Of a stretch of DNA of 64,000 bases, positions 49,906 to 59,171 are shown piece by piece. Location of the stretch: assembly GCF_018327705.1 (NCBI RefSeq), contig NZ_BNEM01000002.1, forward strand, positions 3,348,001 through 3,412,000. The letters run 5' to 3'. The DNA is from Catellatospora sp. TT07R-123 (GTDB lineage Bacteria > Actinomycetota > Actinomycetes > Mycobacteriales > Micromonosporaceae). The position numbers were made by a program, and so were the translations under genes. Position 1 is the stretch's first letter; each line of letters starts with the position of its first letter. The notes beneath the pieces were generated by a model. It ran no database searches. It was not told the DNA's origin and was given only the letters and a program-made list of their open reading frames with translations.

Positions 49906-51035
49906 GCCAGCCCCGCGACGAACGCGCGCAGGGCCTCGAACTGGCCGCTGAGGTCGTGGCCGACCTCGCCGATCGGGTCCTTGAAGAAGAAGGCGAGCTC
50001 CGGCAGCGGCCCGCTGCGCCTGGCCGCGTGCGCGGCGGCGGTGAGCCGGGCCAGGTCCAGCACCAGCGGTGCGGCCAGCGCCGAGTCGCAGCCGTGCCAG
50101 GTGAACTCCAGCCGCATCGGCGTGCCGAGGAAGCCCTGGAAGGTGACCAGGTCCCAGGCTGCCTTGAAGTCGCCGAGGTCGGCGACGTACTCGATCCGGG
50201 TGTGGCCCTCGGGCTGGTAGCCGAGCGTCTCGGCCAGCACCCGCTGCTTGCTGGCGGCCTTGGCCGCGTTGGCGTCGGGCCGGGCCAGGTTGGCCCCGTC
50301 CCCGCCGCCGAGCAGGTTGGTGCCCGACCAGGACCGCACGTGCAGGTTGCGCTGGGCGAACATCGGCGCGAGCACCGACTTGACCAGGGTCTCCCCCGTC
50401 TTGCCGTCGTGCCCGCCGTAGGGGACCCCGGCCCGCAGCGCCAGCTCGTGCAGCGCGGGCAGCCGCGCCCCGGTCGACGGCGTGAAGTCCACGTACGAGC
50501 ACCCGGCGGCGAACGCCGCGTACGCGTACAGCGAGCTCGGCGGCAGCACCTCGCCGTCGCCGTCCAGCGCCGCGACCAGCGCGTCGGCGTCCGCGTGGGC
50601 GGGATGCGGAGTCGCGGCGGGCTCGGTGGCCGACACGTTGACCACGACCACCCGGTCCAGGCCGTGCCGGTGCCGGAAGTCGGTGAGGTCGGCGGCCGCG
50701 CGGGCGGCGACGACGGCCTGGGTGTCCCCGCGCGGCGCCGGGCGCAGCTCGGACTCGATCGCGGCCAGGTCGGGCTGGAGCGCTCCGACCAGGCGGGCGG
50801 GCAGCACCCCGGCCGCGGCCAGTTCGTCAGCCCGCTTGAGCAGCGGCGTCGACACCTGGTCGTGGCCGCCGAAGACGAGGTCGGACAGGGCGGGCAGCGC
50901 GGGGCTGCACAGCTGCGGCAGCTCGGTGACGCACCCGGTCGGCCCGGCGAGACCCGCTCGCAGCCCGGCCGCCCCGACGATGCTGGTGACGGCCACCGAC
51001 CCCCGCCCGCCGACCAGCCATACACCTGTACGCAT
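49902..51035 (-). CDS. myo-Inositol-1-phosphate synthase-like cyclase (first gene of ebo-type operon)
   Basis: 377 residues from an ATG at 51035 with GGGAG seven bases upstream; an ATG at 51068 would add 11 residues. NAD-dependent cyclase of the inositol-3-phosphate synthase family. The Rossmann N-terminus is GVWLVGGRGSVAVTSIVGAAGL. Also seen: SYVDFTPSTGARLPALHELA, GHDGKTGETLVKSVLAPMF (catalytic Lys region), GTNLLGGGDGANLARPD, and WHGCDSALAAPLVLDL. It makes inositol phosphate, or a related cyclitol phosphate, from a hexose phosphate. Here it occupies the place that the dehydroquinate-synthase-like EboD has in other ebo operons, and no EboD is found. Confidence 0.88.
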   Translation of the reverse strand: MRTGVWLVGGRGSVAVTSIVGAAGLRAGLAGPTGCVTELPQLCSPALPALSDLVFGGHDQVSTPLLKRADELAAAGVLPARLVGALQPDLAAIESELRPAPRGDTQAVVAARAAADLTDFRHRHGLDRVVVVNVSATEPAATPHPAHADADALVAALDGDGEVLPPSSLYAYAAFAAGCSYVDFTPSTGARLPALHELALRAGVPYGGHDGKTGETLVKSVLAPMFAQRNLHVRSWSGTNLLGGGDGANLARPDANAAKAASKQRVLAETLGYQPEGHTRIEYVADLGDFKAAWDLVTFQGFLGTPMRLEFTWHGCDSALAAPLVLDLARLTAAAHAARRSGPLPELAFFFKDPIGEVGHDLSGQFEALRAFVAGLA

Positions 51036-51169
51036 TGCGGTCTCCCGGGGAGATTGAGGAGAAACCACGCCAGATTACGTGATTTCGCCACAATACCCGG
51101 TAAGGCGCGCTATGCCCGTTTACCGAACATCCCCGCAGCTCACCGCCGCGTGTCCCCTCTCGGAGCGGG

Positions 51170-52735
51170 TCAGCAGGTGGAGCAGGCGGTGTCGGAGGAC
51201 GGGGTCGGCTGGGTGGGGGGCTTGCCGATGGTGGGCAGGCCGAGCAGCACGCCGGGGGTACGGACCGCGCGGCCCGCCTCGTACGCATCGCCGGCCCGGG
51301 TCCGGCGGTGCGACACCAGCGGGCCGTCCGCGTTGAGGTGGTGCGGCGCCGCGTAGCTGACCTCGGTGTGCACCACGTCGCCTGGCCGCACGGCGGCGGC
51401 CTGCTCGGGCGTGACCGCGAAGTGCACCAGGCGGCCGTCGCGCGCGCGTCCGGACATACGCCCGGTGGCCTCGTCCTTGCGGCCCTCGCCGACGGCGACA
51501 AGGACCTCCAGCTCGCGCCCGACCTGCCTCTTGTTCTCCGACCAGGTGATCTCCTCCAGCGTGGCGACGAGGCGCTCGTAGCGCTCCTGCACCACCTGCT
51601 TGGGCACCTGGCCCTCCATCGTCGCCGCGGGCGTGCCGGGGCGCTTGGAGTACTGGAACGTGAACGCCGACGAGAAGCGCGACTCGCGCACCACCCGCAG
51701 CGTCTCCTCGAAGTCGGCGTCGGTCTCGCCGGGGAAGCCCACGATGATGTCGGTGGTGATCGCCGCGTCCGGCATGGCCGCGCGCACGTTCTCGATGATC
51801 GACAGGTACCGGTCGGACCGGTAGGACCGCTTCATCGCCCGCAGGACGGCGTCGGACCCCGACTGGAGCGGCATGTGCAGCTGGTGGCACACGTTCGGGG
51901 TCTGCGCCATCGCCTCGATCACGTCGTCGGTGAACGCGGCGGGGTGCGGGCTGGTGAAGCGGACCCGCTCCAGCCCTCTGTCCTGGAGCGTCCCGCAGGC
52001 GCGCAGCAGCTTGCCGAAGGCGAGCCGGTCCCCGAACTCGACCCCGTACGTGTTGACGTTCTGGCCGAGCAGGGTCACCTCCAGCACGCCCGCCGCGACC
52101 AGCGCCTCGACCTCGGCCAGGATCTCGCCGGGACGGCGGTCCTTCTCCTTGCCGCGCAGGCTGGGCACGATGCAGAAGGTGCAGGTGTTGTTGCACCCGA
52201 CGGAGATCGACACCCAGCCCGAGTACGTCGACTCGCGCCGGGTCGGCAGCGTGGAGGGGAAGACCTCCAGCGACTCCAGCAGCTCCACCTGGGCGGACTC
52301 GTTGTGGCGGGCCCGCTCCAGCAGCACCGGCAGCGAGCCGATGTTGTGGGTGCCGAACACCACGTCGACCCAGGGCGCCTTCTTGACGATCTCGCCCTGG
52401 TCCTTCTGCGCCAGGCAGCCGCCGACGGCGATCTGCATGCCGGGGTTCTTGTCCTTGACCGGGCGCAGGTGGCCGAGGTTGCCGTAGAGGCGGTTGTCGG
52501 CGTTCTCGCGCACGGCGCAGGTGTTGAAGACGACCACGTCCGGCACCCGGCCGGGCTCGGCCGCCGGGTCGAGCCGCACGTAGCCGGCGCCGTCGAGCAG
52601 CCCCGAGATGCGCTCGGAGTCGTGCACGTTCATCTGGCAGCCGTAGGTGCGCACCTCGTAGGTGCGGACCGGCTGGGCCTCGCCGGCTGCGGCGGTGCCG
52701 GCGGCGGCGGTCTGGGTGTCAGGCAGCGTAGTCAT
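51170..52735 (-). CDS. miaB: tRNA-2-methylthio-N6-dimethylallyladenosine synthase
   Basis: 521 residues from the ATG at 52735 (531 from the ATG at 52765; neither has a strong ribosome-binding site). A radical-SAM enzyme that adds methylthio to A37 of tRNAs already modified by MiaA. The N-terminal UPF0004 domain carries three cluster Cys ([31 protein letters not shown]). The radical-SAM CxxxCxxC is in [16 protein letters not shown]. The C-terminal TRAM domain is about 390-460, followed by a 70-residue tail ending ACSTC that is not part of the conserved enzyme. Divergent from gluA. Confidence 0.95.
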   Translation of the reverse strand: MTTLPDTQTAAAGTAAAGEAQPVRTYEVRTYGCQMNVHDSERISGLLDGAGYVRLDPAAEPGRVPDVVVFNTCAVRENADNRLYGNLGHLRPVKDKNPGMQIAVGGCLAQKDQGEIVKKAPWVDVVFGTHNIGSLPVLLERARHNESAQVELLESLEVFPSTLPTRRESTYSGWVSISVGCNNTCTFCIVPSLRGKEKDRRPGEILAEVEALVAAGVLEVTLLGQNVNTYGVEFGDRLAFGKLLRACGTLQDRGLERVRFTSPHPAAFTDDVIEAMAQTPNVCHQLHMPLQSGSDAVLRAMKRSYRSDRYLSIIENVRAAMPDAAITTDIIVGFPGETDADFEETLRVVRESRFSSAFTFQYSKRPGTPAATMEGQVPKQVVQERYERLVATLEEITWSENKRQVGRELEVLVAVGEGRKDEATGRMSGRARDGRLVHFAVTPEQAAAVRPGDVVHTEVSYAAPHHLNADGPLVSHRRTRAGDAYEAGRAVRTPGVLLGLPTIGKPPTQPTPSSDTACSTC

Positions 52736-52881
52736 CTCAACGGAAAAGGGTATCCGGTCAGGCATGCGACGGTGGAATCGAGGGAAGTTACCCGGATGTG
52801 ACCCGAGTGGGCCTCCACTTTCACTTCCGTCCCTCTAGTCTCACTAGTCAGACGATGTACCGACACCGAAAGGACGGTGGC

Positions 52882-53625
52882 ATGTCCGACGAACCGCTGA
52901 TCGTGCTGGACTCCGTGAACAAGTGGTTCGGAGAACTGCACGTGCTGCGCGACGTGAGCCTCACGGTCGAGCGGGGCGAGGTCGTCGTGGTGATCGGCCC
53001 CTCGGGTTCGGGCAAGTCCACCCTGTGCCGCACCATCAACCGGCTGGAGACGATCAACTCCGGCAGCATCCGCTTCGACGGCCGCGACCTGCCCGCCGAG
53101 GGCCGCGCACTGGCGCGCCTGCGCAGCGAGGTCGGCATGGTGTTCCAGTCGTTCAACCTGTTCGCGCACATGAGCGTGCTCGACAACGTGATGCTGGGGC
53201 CGGTGAAGGTCCGCAGCGAGTCGCGCACCGCCGCCCGCGACCGCGCGCTGCAACTGCTCGACCGGGTCGGCATCGCCGACCAGGCGGGCAAGCTGCCGGT
53301 GCAGCTGTCCGGCGGCCAGCAGCAGCGCGCCGCGATCGCGCGCGCCCTGGCCATGCAGCCCAAGGCGATGCTGTTCGACGAGCCCACCAGCGCACTGGAC
53401 CCGGAGATGGTCGGCGAGGTGCTCGACGTGATGACCGCGCTGGCTCGCGACGGCATGACGATGATCGTCGTCACCCACGAGATGGGCTTCGCCCGCCACG
53501 CCGCCCACCGGGTGGCGTTCATGGCCGACGGCCAGCTCGTCGAGCAGGCGCCGCCCGCGGAGTTCTTCGCCAATCCCCGCAGCGAACGGGCCCGGGATTT
53601 CCTGTCGAAGGTGCTCCAGCACTGA
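52882..53625 (+). CDS. gluA: Glutamate ABC transporter, ATP-binding protein
   Basis: 247 residues. Polar amino acid ABC ATPase: Walker A GPSGSGKSTL, Q-loop MVFQSFNLFAHMSVLDNVMLGP, signature LSGGQQQRAAIARALAMQP, Walker B MLFDEPTSALDPEMVGEVLDVM, and switch His in VVTHEMGFARH. First gene of gluABCD. AAAGGA lies nine bases before the ATG; the 30 upstream in-frame codons are unlikely to be used. A small hairpin (53655-53675) in the gap after this gene may allow the binding protein to be made in excess. Confidence 0.94.
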   Translation: MSDEPLIVLDSVNKWFGELHVLRDVSLTVERGEVVVVIGPSGSGKSTLCRTINRLETINSGSIRFDGRDLPAEGRALARLRSEVGMVFQSFNLFAHMSVLDNVMLGPVKVRSESRTAARDRALQLLDRVGIADQAGKLPVQLSGGQQQRAAIARALAMQPKAMLFDEPTSALDPEMVGEVLDVMTALARDGMTMIVVTHEMGFARHAAHRVAFMADGQLVEQAPPAEFFANPRSERARDFLSKVLQH

Positions 53626-53654
53626 CCGCGGCGCTCTACGGGTCTGGACAGACT

Positions 53655-53675
53655 CCGTCGCCGGACCGGCGACGG
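53655..53675 (+). terminator. Short hairpin between gluA and gluB
   Basis: CCGTCGCC (53655-53662) pairs with GGCGACGG (53668-53675). It may stabilise the gluBCD message or partly stop transcription; it is not a full terminator by its size. Confidence 0.4.
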
Positions 53676-53735
53676 CAGGAAACGCCCGGCGTCGCTCACC
53701 GTGGCGAGGGGCGTTGGACGAGGAGGGACGATTCA

Positions 53736-54590
53736 ATGCGTTTCACGCGTATGGCGGCGATCGCCGCAGTCGCGGTGCTCGCATTCGGCACCGCCGCCTG
53801 CGGCAAGGACGAACCGGCCACTCCGGCCGGCGGCACGCCGCTGACGTCGAAGGCGGCCGCCGGCCAGCTGAAGTTCGGCGTGAAGGCCGACCAGCCGGGC
53901 CTCGGCCTTCAGGTCGGCACGAACTACGAGGGCTTCGACATCGAGATCGCGAAGATCATCGCCAAGGGCCTCGGCGGCGACCCGGCCAAGAACCAGTACG
54001 TCACCACCGTGTCCGCCAACCGCGAGCCGTTCCTGCAGCAGGGCACGGTCGACGTCGTCGTGGCGACGTACACCATCAACGACGACCGCAAGAAGAAGGT
54101 CAACTTCGCCGGGCCGTACTACACCGCCGGCCAGGACCTGCTGGTGAAGGCCGACTCGACCATCACCGGGCCGGACCAGCTCGACGGCAAGAAGGTCTGC
54201 TCCGTGACCGGGTCGACCCCGGCCAAGCGCATCGCGGAGAAGTACCCGAAGGCGCAGCTCCAGCTGTTCGACAACTACTCCAAGTGCGTGCAGGCGCTGT
54301 CCGACGGCACCGTCGACGCGGTGACCACCGACGACATCATCCTGGCCGGCTACGCCGCGCAGGACGCCTTCGCGGGCAAGCTCAAGGTGCTCGGCAAGCC
54401 GTTCTCGTCGGAGCCGTACGGCATCGGCGTGAAGCTGGAGGACAAGGCGGGCTGCACCAAGATCAATGAGATCCTGAAGGCCGCCGTGGCCGACGGCTCG
54501 TACGCGGCCGCGTGGAACGCCACGCTCGGCAAGAGCGGCACGCCCGCGCCGACGCTGGACACCAGCAAGCTGACCAACTGCCCCGCGTGA
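53736..54590 (+). CDS. gluB: Glutamate-binding lipoprotein of the ABC transporter
   Basis: 284 residues. Signal peptide with lipobox FGTAACGK (Cys at about 22). The rest is a family 3 solute-binding protein: LKFGVKADQPGLGLQ, YEGFDIEIAKIIAKGLGG, NREPFLQQGTVDVVVATYTINDDRKKKVNFAGPYY, and TVDAVTTDDIILAGYA. Two further Cys pairs may form disulfides. GAGGAGGGA precedes the ATG by about seven bases. It captures glutamate (or aspartate) outside the membrane and delivers it to GluC/GluD. Confidence 0.94.
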   Translation: MRFTRMAAIAAVAVLAFGTAACGKDEPATPAGGTPLTSKAAAGQLKFGVKADQPGLGLQVGTNYEGFDIEIAKIIAKGLGGDPAKNQYVTTVSANREPFLQQGTVDVVVATYTINDDRKKKVNFAGPYYTAGQDLLVKADSTITGPDQLDGKKVCSVTGSTPAKRIAEKYPKAQLQLFDNYSKCVQALSDGTVDAVTTDDIILAGYAAQDAFAGKLKVLGKPFSSEPYGIGVKLEDKAGCTKINEILKAAVADGSYAAAWNATLGKSGTPAPTLDTSKLTNCPA

Positions 54591-54663
54591 CCATCCCCGG
54601 TGAGGCGGGAAGTCCGGCTGCCCGCCTCACCGGACCCGAAGACCGGGCAATTCGAGGGAACTG

Positions 54664-55338
54664 ATGGACGTCTTCTCCGATCCGCTGAACCGGCAGGCCT
54701 TCCTGGACGGCTTCGCGATGATCCTGAAGCTGACCGCGGCGTCGGCCCTGCTGTCGCTGCTGCTGGGACTGCTGCTGGCCGCCTGCCGGGTCTCCCCCGT
54801 GCCGGTGCTGCGCGCGCTGGGCGCGGGATGGGTGCACCTGTTCCGCAACACCCCGCTGACGCTGATCATCACGTTCTGCTTCTTCGGGCTGTACAGCGCG
54901 ATGGGAGTGAAGTTCTCCGACGACATCGACATCAACAACTACTGGCTGGCGGTGGTCGGGCTCTCGGCGTACACGGCGGCGTTCGTGTGTGAGGCGATCC
55001 GGTCGGGCATCAACACCGTGCCGATCGGGCAGGCCGAGGCGGCCCGCGCGCTCGGGCTCACCTTCGCGCAGAACCTGCGGCTGATCATCCTGCCGCAGGC
55101 GGTGCGCTCGGTGGTGGCGCCGCTGGGCAGCATCCTCATCGCGCTGACCAAGAACGCCACCATCGCCGGGGTCATCGGCGTCGCCGAGGCGTCGTCGCAG
55201 ATGAAACAGCTGATCAACGACAACGGCGACGCCGCCGTGGAGATCTTCGCGGTCTTCGCGCTCGCCTTCGTGGTCCTGCTGGTCCCCGTCGGGTACGGCT
55301 TCAGTGCCCTGGCCAACCGCCTGGTGGTGCGCCGGTGA
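54664..55338 (+). CDS. gluC: Glutamate ABC transporter permease
   Basis: 224 residues with five membrane helices. HisM-type permease, with the EAA loop in EAARALGLTFAQNLRLIILPQAVRSVVAPLGS, which contacts the ATPase. LFRNTPLTLIITFCFFGLY is the typical segment before it. Second permease partner is gluD, 28 bases downstream. Confidence 0.94.
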   Translation: MDVFSDPLNRQAFLDGFAMILKLTAASALLSLLLGLLLAACRVSPVPVLRALGAGWVHLFRNTPLTLIITFCFFGLYSAMGVKFSDDIDINNYWLAVVGLSAYTAAFVCEAIRSGINTVPIGQAEAARALGLTFAQNLRLIILPQAVRSVVAPLGSILIALTKNATIAGVIGVAEASSQMKQLINDNGDAAVEIFAVFALAFVVLLVPVGYGFSALANRLVVRR

Positions 55339-55366
55339 CCCGCCGCGCCGAAGACCTGGAGATCCG

Positions 55367-56257
55367 ATGAACGCGAGCGTCCTCTACGACCACCCCGGCC
55401 CGCGCGCCCGGCTGCGCAACCGGGTGCTCAGCGTCGTCGTCGCCGCCCTGCTCCTGGCCGGCGCCTACTGGATCTACCGGGCCCTCGACGCCAAGGGCCA
55501 GTGGGACTGGAAGAAGTGGCAGCCGTTCTTCCAGGAGATGCCCACCCCCGGCGGCCCGCCGGTCAACGTGTGGGCCGACTACATCGTGCCCGGCCTGGTC
55601 GGCACGCTCAGCGCCGCCGCCACGGCGATGGTGCTGGCGCTGGCGTTCGGCCTGCTCTTCAGCGTGGCCCGGCTTTCCGAGCACGCCTGGGTGCGGGTGC
55701 CGGCGGGCATGGTGGTCGAGTTCTTCCGGGCCGTCCCGCTGCTGCTCATGATCTTCTTTTTGGTGTACGGCGGTTACTACGTCTTCGGCACCGCCGTGCC
55801 CGCCTTCTGGGCCGTCGTCATCGGGCTCACGCTCTACAACGGCTCGGTGCTGGCCGAGGCGTTCCGCGCGGGCATCCGCGCCGTGCCCGGCGGGCAGTCC
55901 GAGGCCGCGTACAGCCTCGGGCTGGTCAAGAGCCAGGTGATGCGGCTGATCCTGATCCCGCAGGCCGCCCGCAGCATGCTGCCCGTGATCGTCAGCCAGC
56001 TCGTGGTCGTGCTCAAGGACACCGCGCTGGGCTACATCGTGGCGTACTCGGAGCTGATGCTGGAAGGCAGCAAGATCTACGCCAACTACAACAACCCGGT
56101 GCCGGTGTTCCTCGTGCTGGCCGCCATCTACATCCTGATCAACGGCACGCTCACGCTGATCGCGCACCTGCTGGAGCGCCGGGCGAACCGCCGCGGCGTG
56201 GCCACGGCCGCCGTCCGCCCCGGCACCGCCGGCCCGGCCGCCACGGGCGGCGCCTGA
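55367..56257 (+). CDS. gluD: Glutamate ABC transporter permease
   Basis: 296 residues. Permease with a longer N-terminus than GluC: a first helix at about 22-42, then a hydrophilic loop (KGQWDWKKWQPFFQEMP) before the conserved five-helix core. EAA loop: EAAYSLGLVKSQVMRLILIPQAARSMLPVIVS. EFFRAVPLLLMIFFLVYGGYY precedes it. The C-terminal 20 residues are Ala/Gly/Pro-rich. A two-way terminator follows, shared with the convergent rny gene. Confidence 0.94.
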   Translation: MNASVLYDHPGPRARLRNRVLSVVVAALLLAGAYWIYRALDAKGQWDWKKWQPFFQEMPTPGGPPVNVWADYIVPGLVGTLSAAATAMVLALAFGLLFSVARLSEHAWVRVPAGMVVEFFRAVPLLLMIFFLVYGGYYVFGTAVPAFWAVVIGLTLYNGSVLAEAFRAGIRAVPGGQSEAAYSLGLVKSQVMRLILIPQAARSMLPVIVSQLVVVLKDTALGYIVAYSELMLEGSKIYANYNNPVPVFLVLAAIYILINGTLTLIAHLLERRANRRGVATAAVRPGTAGPAATGGA

Positions 56258-56265
56258 CCCACGAC

Positions 56266-56294
56266 GGCGCCGCCCGACCTGGCCGGGCGGCGCC
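56266..56294. terminator. Terminator between gluD and rny
   Basis: GGCGCCGCCCG (56266-56276) pairs perfectly with CGGGCGGCGCC (56284-56294) around seven bases. It lies between convergent stop codons (8 bases after gluD, 14 before the rny stop). Confidence 0.75.
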
Positions 56295-56307
56295 TGAGAG
56301 CTCGGAC

Positions 56308-58164
56308 CTAGCGGGCGATCTCGGTGGTACGCGACTCGCGGACGACCGTGATCCGGATCTGACCCGGGTAGGTCAGCTCCTCCTCGATCTGCTTGGCCAC
56401 GTCCCGCGCCAGCACGGCGGCACCGATCTCGTCGACCTCCTCCGGGCGCACCATCACCCGGATCTCGCGGCCGGCCTGCATCGCGAAGACCTTGTCGACG
56501 CCCGACTTGGCCCCGGCGATCTCCTCGATCCGCTCCAGCCGCTTGACGTACGCCTCCAGCGACTCGCGCCGCGCTCCCGGGCGGCCGCCCGAGCAGGCGT
56601 CCGACGCCTGGGTCAGCACGGCCTCGATCGTCTGCGGCGGCACCTCGTTGTGGTGCGCCTCGATCGCGTGCACGACCTCCTCGCTCTCCCCGAACCGGCG
56701 GGCCACGTCCGCGCCGATCAACGCGTGCGAGCCCTCCACCTCGTGGGTGAGCGCCTTGCCGATGTCGTGCAGGAACGCCGACCGCTTGATCAGTTCGGGG
56801 TCCAGCTTCAGCTCGGCGGCCATGATCCCGGCGATGTGCGCGGTCTCGACCAGATGCTTGAGCACGTTCTGCCCGTACGACGTCCGGTAGCGCAGCCGCC
56901 CCAGCAGCGTGACCAGCTCCGGGTGGATGTCGGTGATCCCGACCTCGACCAGCGCGTCCTCCGCCGCGCGCTGGCACATGCGCTCCACCTCGAAGCGGGC
57001 CACGTCGTAGACCTCTTCGATGCGGTGCGGGTGGATGCGCCCGTCGAGCACCAGCTTCTCCAGCGTGAGCCGCCCGACCTCGCGCCGCACCGGGTCGAAG
57101 CAGGACAGCAGCACCGCCTCCGGGGTGTCGTCGATGATCAGGTTGACGCCGGTGACGGTCTCGAAGGCGCGGATGTTGCGGCCCTCGCGGCCGATGATGC
57201 GGCCCTTCATCTCGTCGCTGGGCAGGTGCAGCACGCTGACCACGCTCTCGGCGGTCTGCTCGCTGGCCACCCGCTGGATCGCGTCGACCACGATGTGCCG
57301 GGCGCGCTGCTCACCGGTGGCGCGGGCGTCGGCCTCGATGTCGCGCACCAGCAGCGCGGCCTCCCGCTTGGCCTGGTTCTCGATCGTCTCGACCAGCTCG
57401 ACCTTGGCCGCGTCGGCGGTCAGCCCGGCGACCCGCTCCAGCTCGCGGCGGCGCTGCTCCTGCCCCTGCGCCAGCTCCTGCTCCTTGGACTGCAACGCCA
57501 GGTCCCACTTGGCCAGCTCGGTCTCGGCGGCGGCGATGCGGCGGTCGCGCTCGGCCAGCCGGTCGGCCTCCTCCACGTTCTGCCGCTCCCGCTCGGCCAG
57601 CCGCTCGGCCTCGGCCGCGTGCATCCGCTCACGCTCGTCGAGGCGCTGCAACCGGCGCTCGGCCTCGGCCGACTGATCCTTGGCGGTCGAGGTCAGCATC
57701 GCGATCTCGCGCTCACCGGTCCGGCGGGCGGTGCTGCGGACCTGCTCGGCGTCCTCCTCGGCCTGGCGGTGCGCGCGCTGCAGCACGGTGTCGGCCTCGG
57801 CGTGGGCGCCGTCGAGCACCCGCTGCGCCTCGGCGCGGGCCGTCGCGACCTCGGCCTTGGCCGCGGCGTTCTCGGCCCGTACGGCGGTGGCCTCGGCGCG
57901 GGCCGACGCGACCGAACGGCGCTCGCCCTCCAGCGCGACCTGCGCGTCGGAGACGGAGTTCTGGAGCTCGACCAGGGTCTGGCGCTGCCGCTCGCGCTCG
58001 GCCACCGCCTCCGGGTCGTCCACGACCACGCTCAGCGGCAGGCCGGTCGGGGCGGTCGGCCCGGTCAGCCGGCGCATCAGGCGGGCACCGAGCACCAGCG
58101 TCGCGGCGACCAGCAGGGCGAGCACGACGATCGCCGCGAGCAGTGCTGCCTCGACGGCGCTCAT
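56308..58164 (-). CDS. rny: Ribonuclease Y
   Basis: 618 residues. N-terminal membrane helix about 5-28 (AALLAAIVVLALLVAATLVLGA). A long Glu/Arg/Ala-rich coiled coil spans about 55-290. The KH domain has MKGRIIGREGRNIRAFETVTGVNLIIDDTPE (about 310-340), and the HD metal-dependent phosphohydrolase domain has SAFLHDIGKALTHEVEGSHA. An endoribonuclease that initiates mRNA decay at the membrane. The start at 58164 gives the membrane helix at the very N-terminus as in the family. The ATG is followed upstream by a long noncoding repeat region. Confidence 0.93.
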   Translation of the reverse strand: MSAVEAALLAAIVVLALLVAATLVLGARLMRRLTGPTAPTGLPLSVVVDDPEAVAERERQRQTLVELQNSVSDAQVALEGERRSVASARAEATAVRAENAAAKAEVATARAEAQRVLDGAHAEADTVLQRAHRQAEEDAEQVRSTARRTGEREIAMLTSTAKDQSAEAERRLQRLDERERMHAAEAERLAERERQNVEEADRLAERDRRIAAAETELAKWDLALQSKEQELAQGQEQRRRELERVAGLTADAAKVELVETIENQAKREAALLVRDIEADARATGEQRARHIVVDAIQRVASEQTAESVVSVLHLPSDEMKGRIIGREGRNIRAFETVTGVNLIIDDTPEAVLLSCFDPVRREVGRLTLEKLVLDGRIHPHRIEEVYDVARFEVERMCQRAAEDALVEVGITDIHPELVTLLGRLRYRTSYGQNVLKHLVETAHIAGIMAAELKLDPELIKRSAFLHDIGKALTHEVEGSHALIGADVARRFGESEEVVHAIEAHHNEVPPQTIEAVLTQASDACSGGRPGARRESLEAYVKRLERIEEIAGAKSGVDKVFAMQAGREIRVMVRPEEVDEIGAAVLARDVAKQIEEELTYPGQIRITVVRESRTTEIAR

Positions 58165-58763
58165 GGCGCGTTCCCGTCGTGCTCGGTCATGGCCCGCCTC
58201 CTGATGCTCGGTACCGTCCGGCACGGTGGTGCCGGTTTGGAGGCACCCGACCAGGGGTGGGGGGTGACGGCACCGCACGGTGATCGCTGCGTACAGCGCG
58301 TTGTGACGAGACTACATTCCGCTGTGTTCAGCGGGTAGGCTCGTCCCATCGCGCCGCCTGCCTGCGACAATGCGCGGCGGAGCAGCGACTTCATGTGGTC
58401 GGCCGCGTTGGGGTGTCCCGCAGCCGAGTGTGTTCACCAGGCAAAACTGTTGTCGTACTGTTACGCGTTCTATGTTGTGTGGTTTAACACGAGCTGGTCG
58501 GTGATACCTCTTCATGCGAGGCTAGGTTGCCGGAGGTGGTCCGGTCAAGAACTCATGATCGGACACCAAGTCGCACGCAACGCCCATTGTGTCCGGTTGC
58601 CAAGCGATGTGAGCTGTCCGTAACAGTTCTTTATCCCGGCGTGTCGCGCGTGTCCGCGCTCCCGCCCCCCGACCTCCCCCACCCAGCCCACCCCAACTAA
58701 CGCCCCGATTCCCGGAAAACGTTGTCACCCACCCCAAGACCCTCACGATCGCCACCCACAGCG

Positions 58764-58830
58764 CATGATCGGCGTCTCCGGTCAGAAACTAAGGCGTTAG
58801 CGCTGTTTCTGACCGCAAACGCCGATCATG
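58764..58830. repeat. R1 palindrome, copy 5
   Basis: CATGATCGGCGTCTCCGGTCAG on the left, CTGACCGCAAACGCCGATCATG on the right, centre AAACTAAGGCGTTAGCGC. Followed by the tail AGCCGCGTTGAGCGGATCGC..., which recurs after the next two copies. Confidence 0.85.
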
Positions 58831-58907
58831 AGCCGCGTTGAGCGGATCGCCACGCAGCCGACTGCTGCGGTTGCGGGAGGCTGCGGCTGCGGAAGGCGGA
58901 GGTCGCC

Positions 58908-59013
58908 GGGCCGGCCTGCGGCTGCCGGGCCGGCCTGTGGTGGCCGGGCCGGCCTGTGGTGGCCGGGCCGGCCTGCGGTGGCCGGGCCGGCCTGCGGTGG
59001 CCGGGCCGGCCTC
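58908..59013. repeat. Minisatellite, five and a half 19-bp units
   Basis: Units beginning GGGCCGGCCTG start at 58908, 58927, 58946, 58965, 58984 and 59003 (partial). They differ only at one to three positions (GCGGCTGCC, GTGGTGGCC, GCGGTGGCC endings). Noncoding. Confidence 0.9.
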
Positions 59014-59079
59014 ATGATCGCCGGTTGCGGTCGGAAGCTAAGGCGTTAGCGCTGCTTCCGACCGCAGACGCCGATCATG
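59013..59079. repeat. R1 palindrome, copy 6
   Basis: CATGATCGCCGGTTGCGGTC...GACCGCAGACGCCGATCATG with centre GGAAGCTAAGGCGTTAGCGC. Followed by the same tail as copies 5 and 7 (AGCCGCGCTAAGCGGACCGC). Confidence 0.85.
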
Positions 59080-59171
59080 AGCCGCGCTAAGCGGACCGCC
59101 ACGCAACCGACTGCTGCGGCTGCGGGAAGCGGCGGCGGTCGACGGGCCGGACTGCGGCTGCCTCCCAGCCC

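Noticed and set aside
52798-52881. Upstream extension of gluA to 52798
   Set aside because: The added residues are unlike the family and the ATG at 52882 has AAAGGA at good spacing.
55501-58338. A 945-codon plus-strand frame across gluD and rny
   Set aside because: Composition is repetitive Leu/Gly/Arg/Asp, and both underlying regions are explained by gluD (+, another frame) and rny (-).
58908-59013. Possible origin or iteron cluster
   Set aside because: GC-only 19-bp units without AT-rich DNA-unwinding segment, no DnaA boxes and no replication gene nearby.
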